Assembly (NCBI RefSeq): GCF_001499995.1
Contig: NZ_LQIU01000076.1
Location: 100,986 to 164,985, forward strand
Length of the DNA: 64,000 nt
DNA from: Mycobacterium sp. IS-1496
Lineage (GTDB): Bacteria > Actinomycetota > Actinomycetes > Mycobacteriales > Mycobacteriaceae
Direction of reading: 5' to 3'
The notes below the pieces were generated by a model, which saw only the letters and a program-made list of their open reading frames with translations, did not search any database and had not been told where the DNA came from. This document shows, piece by piece, positions 58,215 through 64,000 of the stretch (the stretch's first letter is position 1; the number at the start of each line of letters is the position of its first letter). Both the position numbers and the translations under genes were made by a program.

Positions 58215-60242
58215 CTACACATCAAGGAAGCGAACGTCTTTGGCGTTGCGGGTGATGAAGCTGCGGCGGGCCTCGACGTCCTCGCCCATCAGGATGGAGA
58301 ACAGTTCGTCGGCGGCCGCGGCGTCGTCGAGCGTGATCTGGCGCAGCACCCGCACCGACGGGTCCATCGTGGTCTCCCACAATTCCTTGGCGTCCATCTC
58401 ACCCAGACCCTTGTAGCGCTGGATGCCGTCTTCGGCATTGATGCGTTTACCCGCGGCGCGGCCGGTTTCGAGCAGCCCGTCGCGTTCGCGGTCGGAGTAG
58501 GCGAATTCCGGTGCGCTGCGCTGCCATTTGAGTTTGTACAGCGGCGGCTGTGCCAGGAACACGTGGCCGTTCTCGATCAGCGGCTTCATGAACCGGAACA
58601 GCAGTGTCAGCAGCAGCGTCGAGATGTGCTGGCCGTCGACGTCGGCGTCGGCCATCAGCACGATCTTGTGGTACCGCAGCTTGCTGATGTCGAACTCGTC
58701 GTGGATACCGGTGCCGAGCGCGGTGATGATGGCCTGGACTTCGGTGTTCTTCAGCACCCGGTCGATCCGGGCCTTCTCGACGTTGATGATCTTGCCGCGC
58801 AACGGCAGGATGGCCTGGAACATCGAGTCGCGGCCGCTCTTGGCCGAGCCGCCGGCCGAGTCACCCTCCACCACATACAGTTCCGACTTACGCGGGTCGG
58901 TCGAACGGCAGTCGGCGAGCTTGCCCGGTAGACCGCCGATGTCGGTTGCGCTCTTGCGCCGCACCAGTTCCCGGGCCTTGCGAGCGGCCAGGCGCGCCTG
59001 TGCCGACGAAACCGCCTTGTTCACAACGGTCTTCGCCTCGGCCGGGTTGGCCTCGAACCAATGGCTGAGCTGCTCGTTGCAGATTTTCTGCACGAACGAC
59101 TTCACCTCGGTGTTGCCGAGTTTGGTCTTGGTCTGACCCTCGAACTGCGGCTGGGAGACCTTGACCGAGATGACGGCGGCCAGGCCCTCGCGGATGTCGT
59201 CGCCGGTGAGGTTCGGGTCCTTGTCCTTGAGCAGCTTCTTGTCTTTGGCGTACTTGTTCACCACCGACGTCAGCGCCGTGCGGAAACCCTCTTCGTGGGT
59301 GCCGCCCTCGTGTGTGTTGATCGTATTGGCGAACGTGTGCACCGACTCGGAATAGCCGGCGTTCCACTGCATCGCGATCTCGACCTCGTGGCCCTCGCCC
59401 TTGCCGTCGAAGTCGATGACGCTGGGCTGGATCGGGGTCTTCGTGCGGTTGATGTGCTTGACGAAGTCGACCAGACCGCCGGGGTAGTGGAAGACCCGGT
59501 GCTTGACCTTCTGCGGTTTGGCCGCCTCGGCCGATTTCTCCTCGGCGCTCTTGGGCGCCTCGGCGTGGTCGCTGACGACGTCGTCGACGACCTCTTCGGC
59601 GGTGACACGCTCGTCGGTCAGCTCGATGGTCAGTCCCTTGTTGAGGAACGCCATCTCCTGCAGCCGGCGGGCGATCGTCTCGAAGTCGTAGTTCGTGGTC
59701 TCGAAGATGTTCGGATCGGCCCAGAACCGGATCGTGGTGCCGGTGGCCTTCGTCTTCTCGCCCTGCTTGAGGGTTCCCGGCACGGACCGGTCGTAGGTCT
59801 GGAACCACTCGTACCCGTCGCGGCGGATGTCCGCCTCGAGCCGGGTCGACAGCGCATTGACCACCGACACGCCGACACCGTGCAGACCGCCGGACACCTG
59901 GTAGGCGCCCTCTTCGAATTTGCCGCCGGCGTGCAGCACCGTCATCACGACGTCGACGGTGGGCACACCTGTCGAGTGCATGGCGACGGGGATGCCGCGA
60001 CCGTCGTCAGTGACCTGGACTCCGCCGTCCTCGAGGATCCGGACGTCGACCTTGGAGGCGTACCCGGCCATCGCCTCGTCGACGGCGTTGTCGACGACCT
60101 CCCAGATGAGGTGGTGCAGGCCGCGCTCTCCGGTGGAACCGATGTACATGCCCGGGCGCTTGCGGACCGCTTCCAGACCTTCGAGCACCTTGATGGCATC
60201 GGCGCCGTACTCGCTGGGAGCATTCTTCTTCTGGGCAGCCAC
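58215..60242 (-). CDS. gyrB: DNA gyrase subunit B
   Basis: 675 residues, same length as M. smegmatis GyrB. GHKL ATPase domain (EVVDNAVDEAMAGY, DDGRGIP, GGLHGVGVSVVNALS), transducer, TOPRIM with VVEGDSAGGSAKSGRD and ADADVDGQHI, and the C-terminal RYKGLGEMDAKELWETTMDP. Start is GTG 60242, matching the known (M/V)AAQKxNAP start; the frame is open for 39 more codons without homologous sequence. Precedes gyrA by 31 bases. Confidence 0.96.
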   Translation of the reverse strand: MAAQKKNAPSEYGADAIKVLEGLEAVRKRPGMYIGSTGERGLHHLIWEVVDNAVDEAMAGYASKVDVRILEDGGVQVTDDGRGIPVAMHSTGVPTVDVVMTVLHAGGKFEEGAYQVSGGLHGVGVSVVNALSTRLEADIRRDGYEWFQTYDRSVPGTLKQGEKTKATGTTIRFWADPNIFETTNYDFETIARRLQEMAFLNKGLTIELTDERVTAEEVVDDVVSDHAEAPKSAEEKSAEAAKPQKVKHRVFHYPGGLVDFVKHINRTKTPIQPSVIDFDGKGEGHEVEIAMQWNAGYSESVHTFANTINTHEGGTHEEGFRTALTSVVNKYAKDKKLLKDKDPNLTGDDIREGLAAVISVKVSQPQFEGQTKTKLGNTEVKSFVQKICNEQLSHWFEANPAEAKTVVNKAVSSAQARLAARKARELVRRKSATDIGGLPGKLADCRSTDPRKSELYVVEGDSAGGSAKSGRDSMFQAILPLRGKIINVEKARIDRVLKNTEVQAIITALGTGIHDEFDISKLRYHKIVLMADADVDGQHISTLLLTLLFRFMKPLIENGHVFLAQPPLYKLKWQRSAPEFAYSDRERDGLLETGRAAGKRINAEDGIQRYKGLGEMDAKELWETTMDPSVRVLRQITLDDAAAADELFSILMGEDVEARRSFITRNAKDVRFLDV

Positions 60243-60462
60243 GTTGGACGCGTCTCCTCGGGGTTCGCGGGCGAACGGTCGACGGACCGCCGCGTAGTTC
60301 CTGTCCAGTCTACCGGGAGATACCGTCAGGACCGACGCTGCGGCGGCGTTTTCACCCATCTATCGTCGCCGTGCGCGGAATTTCGCGAACTTCGGTGCGT
60401 CCAGACGCTTGGGAACGCGCCTCGCGAACCCCAGGCGGCTCTCAGCGCACAGTTGTGACCAC

Positions 60463-61035
60463 TCATCCGTACGTGTCGCGGGGTCCGCGGCCCGCGATGT
60501 GATAACGGCCCTTCCGCCACGACGGCGCCGTCGGCCCGGTGATCTTCAGAGAGGTGACGACCCCGTCACCGACCGCGGCGGCGATCTTCGCCAGCAGCTG
60601 CGACTGCACCATCCGCAGCTGGGTGGCCCACGCGGTCGACTCGGCGGCGACCGTCAGCACACCCTCGCGCAGGGAACTCGGTGTGGCGTGCTCGGCGATC
60701 TGCTCGCCGACCACCGTCGACCACTGACCGAACACCGCACCTTCGGCGACGCGGGGCGACCATCCTCGGGTGCGGGCCAGATCGCGGGTGGCGGCGCCGA
60801 GCGTCTGGGGGTCGCGGGAGTCGGGGCCGGGGCCCGACCAGGTCCGGCGGCGACCCGTGCCGGCCACCCGGCGGGCGGGGGAGGTGCGCCCGCGGCCCAC
60901 ATCCTTGCCCTGGCTGCGGGCCGCGCCGCGGGCCTCCTCGAGAGTGCGTCGCACCAGATCCATGCCCTTGAGTTCCGCCAGGTGCGCCGGGGGTCCGGCC
61001 CCGTCGTCATCGCGGTCCCGGTCGCCGTCGCTCAT
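60463..61035 (-). CDS. dciA: DciA-like DUF721 protein (Rv0004 type), replicative helicase loader/operator
   Basis: 190 residues. Acidic N-terminus (SDGDRDRDDDGAG), a MDLVRRTLEEARGAA helix, a basic linker, then the DUF721 KH-like domain (about 80-190) with VFGQWSTVVGEQIAEHATP and ESTAWATQLRMVQSQLL, ending APSWRKGRYHIAGRGPRDTYG as in Rv0004. DciA proteins assist DnaB loading in bacteria lacking DnaC; the M. tuberculosis protein binds DnaB. ATG at 61035 overlaps the recF stop (ATGA). Confidence 0.92.
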   Translation of the reverse strand: MSDGDRDRDDDGAGPPAHLAELKGMDLVRRTLEEARGAARSQGKDVGRGRTSPARRVAGTGRRRTWSGPGPDSRDPQTLGAATRDLARTRGWSPRVAEGAVFGQWSTVVGEQIAEHATPSSLREGVLTVAAESTAWATQLRMVQSQLLAKIAAAVGDGVVTSLKITGPTAPSWRKGRYHIAGRGPRDTYG

Positions 61036-62186
61036 GACTCCACCATCGACACGCGCCCATCGTCGTCGTCCTGCATCCGGATCATGATCCGCCGCGCATC
61101 CCAGTCGGCGGGGATGTCCTCGGCCACCGCCGCGGTGACGAGCACCTGCTCTGCGGACGCGGCGACCTCGGCCAGCGCGCGCCGCCGCGCGGCGTCGAGT
61201 TCGGCGAACACGTCGTCGAGCAGAAGGACCGGATCGCTGCCGTCGGTCCGCAGCAGTTCGTAGGCGGCCAGCCGCAGCGACAACGCCATCGACCACGACT
61301 CCCCGTGGCTGGCATACCCTTTCGCCATCTGGTCGCCGAGGCGCAGTTCGAGATCGTCACGGTGGGGCCCCACCAGGCAGACGCCGCGTTCCAGTTCGGC
61401 GTCACGTCGGCGGGCCATCGCGTCGAGCAGGGCGGCCTCGTAATACTCGGCGCTCACGTCGGCATCGACGGCGTCCTCGGCGTCGACGCTGGTGCGGTAC
61501 CGGATGGCCGCGGGCCGCGATCCGGGCGCCAGGAGCTGATAGGCCTTCTCGACTTCCGGGGCGAGGTGATGCGCGAGATCGGCGCGCGCGGCCATCAGCA
61601 ACGCGCCGTGCGCGGCGAGGTGGCCGTCCCACACGTCGAGGGTGTCGAGCACGCTGCGGTCCCCGCGGTACCGGGCCGCCGCGGCGCTCTTGAGCAGTGC
61701 GGTGCGCTGGCGGATCACCCGGTCGTAATCGGCGCGCACACCGGCGATGCCGGGACGACGGGTGGTGGCCAGTTCGTCGAGATAGCGTCGGCGTTCACCC
61801 GGATCCCCGCGGACCAGCGCCAAGTCCTCGGGGGCGAACAGCACCGCCCTCAGCACCCCCAGCACTTCGCGGGGGCTGCGTACCGGGGAACGGTTGAGCC
61901 GCGCCTTATTGGCCCTGCCGGTGGTGATCTCGAGGTCGACGGCCAACTCCCGGCCCTCGTTCACGACGATGGTCGACACCACCGCGCGCGGGGCGCCGGC
62001 CCGGATCAGCGGTGCGTCCGAGGCCACCCGATGCGACCCCAGCGTGGCCGAATACCACAGCGCCTCAACGAGGTTGGTCTTGCCGAAACCGTTGGGGCCG
62101 ACGAATACGGTGCGGCCGGGCTCCAGTTCCAGGTCGGCTCGCGCCCAGGACCGGAAATCGGTCAGCGTCAGGTGCCGGACGAACAA
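61032..62186 (-). CDS. recF: RecF, DNA repair and replication-restart ATPase
   Basis: 384 residues, an SMC/ABC-like ATPase. Walker A is VGPNGFGKTNLVEALW (about 30-45), the signature motif is in YASHGESWSMALSLRLAAYELL, and Walker B is PVLLLDDVFAELD. RecF with RecO and RecR loads RecA at gaps. Coupled to dciA and 30 bases downstream of gnd in the dnaN-gnd-recF-dciA-gyrB order known from M. smegmatis. Confidence 0.96.
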   Translation of the reverse strand: MFVRHLTLTDFRSWARADLELEPGRTVFVGPNGFGKTNLVEALWYSATLGSHRVASDAPLIRAGAPRAVVSTIVVNEGRELAVDLEITTGRANKARLNRSPVRSPREVLGVLRAVLFAPEDLALVRGDPGERRRYLDELATTRRPGIAGVRADYDRVIRQRTALLKSAAAARYRGDRSVLDTLDVWDGHLAAHGALLMAARADLAHHLAPEVEKAYQLLAPGSRPAAIRYRTSVDAEDAVDADVSAEYYEAALLDAMARRRDAELERGVCLVGPHRDDLELRLGDQMAKGYASHGESWSMALSLRLAAYELLRTDGSDPVLLLDDVFAELDAARRRALAEVAASAEQVLVTAAVAEDIPADWDARRIMIRMQDDDDGRVSMVES

Positions 62187-62216
62187 CTCATTGCTCCTCG
62201 CGTGCGCGGCACGTAC

Positions 62217-63110
62217 CTATCCCGACTTGCTGATCCTCTGTACGGCGTGCCCGCCGAACTGGTTGCGCAGCGCCGAGACCGCCTTCATGGTGGGGGAGTC
62301 CTCCTGGCGCGACTCGAACCGCGCGAACAGCGACGCGGCGATGGCGGGCACCGGCACGCGGAGCCGGATCGCCTCCTCGACCGTCCACCGGCCCTCGCCC
62401 GAATCCTCGGTGTAGCCGGAGATCTCGGCCAGCCCGGGGTCCTCCCGGAGGGCCTTGGCGAGCAGCTGCTGCAGCCACGACCGCACCACCGTGCCGTTGG
62501 TCCACGCCTGGTACACCGCCTGCGGATCGCGGATCAGCTCCTCGGCGGCGAGCATCTCGTAGCCCTCGCCGTACGCGGTCATCAGCGCGTACTCCACGCC
62601 GTTGTGCACCATCTTGGCGAAGTGGCCCGCGCCGACGGGACCGGCGTGGACGAAGCCGTCCGCCCGGTCGCCGGGGGGACGGAGGGTGTCGAAGATCGGC
62701 ATGACCCGTTCGATGTCGGCGTCGTCGCCGCCGACCATCAGCCCGTACCCCTCCGCCAGCCCCCAGACACCGCCGGACACGCCCGCGTCGATGAAGCCGA
62801 TTCCCTTGTCTTTCAACAACTCCGCGTGCGGAGCATCCTCGGTGAAGCGCGAGTTGCCGCCGTCGATCACCAGGTCGCCCTCGGCCAGGACGTCGGCCAG
62901 CGAGACGATCGTGTCGTGGGTGACCGGACCGGAGGGCACCATCACCCACACCACCCTGGGGGCCGGCAGCGCCTCGGCGAGGGCGGCGAGCGACGGAACG
63001 TCGGTCACCTCCGGCCGCGGGTCGTAACCGACCACCTCGTGACCGCCCTCGCGCAGGCGTTCACGCATGTTGAAGCCCATCTTGCCGAGCCCCACCAGAC
63101 CCAGTTGCAT
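62217..63110 (-). CDS. gnd: 6-phosphogluconate dehydrogenase-like protein (decarboxylating, short GndA type)
   Basis: 297 residues, the short NAD-preferring form. N-terminal Rossmann loop LGLVGLGKMGFNM, VIDGGNSRFTEDA motif, GVSGGVWGLAEGYGLMVGGD, and the catalytic Lys in AGHFAKMVHNGVEYALM. Oxidative pentose-phosphate reaction giving ribulose-5-phosphate. Its place between dnaN and recF occurs in rapidly growing mycobacteria and is absent in M. tuberculosis, which supports the organism call. Confidence 0.92.
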   Translation of the reverse strand: MQLGLVGLGKMGFNMRERLREGGHEVVGYDPRPEVTDVPSLAALAEALPAPRVVWVMVPSGPVTHDTIVSLADVLAEGDLVIDGGNSRFTEDAPHAELLKDKGIGFIDAGVSGGVWGLAEGYGLMVGGDDADIERVMPIFDTLRPPGDRADGFVHAGPVGAGHFAKMVHNGVEYALMTAYGEGYEMLAAEELIRDPQAVYQAWTNGTVVRSWLQQLLAKALREDPGLAEISGYTEDSGEGRWTVEEAIRLRVPVPAIAASLFARFESRQEDSPTMKAVSALRNQFGGHAVQRISKSG

Positions 63111-63138
63111 GTCCGCCCCTCTAGGTTGCGTCGGCCGG

Positions 63139-64000
63139 TCAGCCGGGAAGCCGTACCGGCATCAACAGATACACGTAATCGGTCTGCAGTGCCGGGAACG
63201 GGCCGGCGCCGCGGGCGGTGTCCTCGTCGCCCGCGGGGCGGAGGACCGCGGGGCGGCTGGGCGTCGTGAAGCCGAACGTCACGCGCTCGGAGTGCAGCGA
63301 TCCAAGCCCGTCGGTCAGGTAGGTCGGGTTGAACGCGATGGTCAGCGGCTCACCGGAGAAGTCGACCGCCAGGTCCTCCTCGGCGCGGCCGACGTCATCG
63401 GCGCCGGCGGACAGCCGCAGCACGTCGTCCGCGAACTCCATGCGGACCTGGGCCCCGCGATCGGCCACCAGCGCGACGCGTTTGATCGCCTCGGTCAGTT
63501 CGGCGACGCCGATCGTGGCGACCGCGGTGTGCTCGCCGGGCAGCAGCTGCCGGAACTTCGGGAATTCGGCGTCGAGCAGGCGGGTGGTGCTGCGCTTGCC
63601 CTCGCTGCGGATACCGAGCAGGCCCTCTTTGCCGACGGCGGAACCGGCGCCGAGCGCGAGATGGACCTCGTTGCCGTCGGTGCCGGCCTTGGCCGCCTCG
63701 GCGAGCGTCTTGGCCGGGACCAGCACCGCCGCCTCGACATCGAGGGAGCTCGTCGACCAGGTCAATTCGCGCACCGCCAGCCGGAACCGGTCGGTGGCCG
63801 CCAAAACGACGCTCTCACCGGTGATCTCGACGCGGATACCGGTGAGCATGGGCAGGGTGTCGTCGCGGCCGGCCGCGACCGCCACCTGGCCGATGGCCTC
63901 GGCGAACAGGTAGGCGCCGATCACCCCGGTCTCATCGGGCAGCGTCGGCAGCGCGGGGTAGTCCTCGACGGCCATGGTGGGCAGGGAGAACCGGGCGCTG
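63139..64000 (-). CDS. dnaN: DNA polymerase III beta sliding clamp (5' part outside window)
   Basis: C-terminal 286 or so codons of the beta clamp; the first roughly 110 codons lie beyond the right edge. Second and third clamp domains are visible: MLTGIRVEITGESVVLAATDRFRLAVRELTW, VLVPAKTLAEAAK, LLDAEFPKFRQLLP, and the end SRPAVLRPAG...YVYLLMPVRLPG, which forms the partner-binding pocket. dnaA and oriC would follow further right. Confidence 0.95.
   Translation of the reverse strand, partial: SARFSLPTMAVEDYPALPTLPDETGVIGAYLFAEAIGQVAVAAGRDDTLPMLTGIRVEITGESVVLAATDRFRLAVRELTWSTSSLDVEAAVLVPAKTLAEAAKAGTDGNEVHLALGAGSAVGKEGLLGIRSEGKRSTTRLLDAEFPKFRQLLPGEHTAVATIGVAELTEAIKRVALVADRGAQVRMEFADDVLRLSAGADDVGRAEEDLAVDFSGEPLTIAFNPTYLTDGLGSLHSERVTFGFTTPSRPAVLRPAGDEDTARGAGPFPALQTDYVYLLMPVRLPG

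Noticed and set aside
61305..63269. Long plus-strand open frame opposite recF, gnd and dnaN
   Set aside because: It crosses three well-supported minus-strand genes and has no recognisable motif; shadow of third-position GC.

Overview
The window is high-GC actinobacterial DNA, and gene content and order identify it as a Mycobacterium, most likely a rapidly growing Mycolicibacterium-type species. The right half is the classic mycobacterial origin-proximal block seen in reverse: fhaA, fhaB, pstP, rodA, pbpA, pknA, pknB, trpG, the DUF881 gene, crgA, a PH-domain gene, ppiA, cwsA, tRNA-Ala, tRNA-Ile, the Rv0007-type gene, gyrA, gyrB, dciA, recF, gnd and dnaN (cut by the right end). A gnd gene between recF and dnaN is the M. 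smegmatis arrangement. gyrA carries a full-length intein with a homing endonuclease.

The left part (1-22.2 kb) matches the H37Rv segment Rv2115c-Rv2125: mpa (cut by the left end), lppK, DUF503, trmI, a RecB-family nuclease, a DUF4126 membrane protein, hisG, hisE, metH and a PAC2-family protein. Accessory genes are inserted into it: a thioesterase and a DinB gene, a TetR/VOC divergent pair with two clear operators, an ArsR-SRPBCC-flavodoxin run, a mercuric-reductase-like flavoprotein, a proline-rich repeat surface protein, a sugar porter and a HAD phosphatase. In H37Rv these two core blocks lie far apart, so the window crosses a rearrangement junction.

The junction is filled by an accessory island (about 22.3-39.7 kb) that abuts the 3' end of a tRNA-Leu. 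On its right side all genes run on the minus strand in one apparent operon: hsdM, hsdS, hsdR, a DUF262 protein, a HEPN ribonuclease-like protein, and a 1790-residue protein joining a sacsin/NO VEIN-type GHKL ATPase to a C-terminal DUF3883 nuclease-like domain. This looks like a type I restriction system extended by a three-gene module that I infer to be defensive. The left side of the island is decayed: an IS256-type transposase relic, a GIY-YIG gene with an in-frame TAA, a PD-(D/E)XK gene also split by an in-frame TAA, and two very small genes with good ribosome binding sites.

The most unusual core-gene observation is that pstP and rodA form a single 922-codon frame (42223-44991). The stop of the PP2C phosphatase and the start of the SEDS glycosyltransferase are both gone, and the predicted membrane topology of the two halves is hard to reconcile. 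The genes downstream (pbpA, pknA, pknB) remain intact and tightly coupled, so this cell-division and cell-wall signalling operon seems to be functional apart from the fusion.
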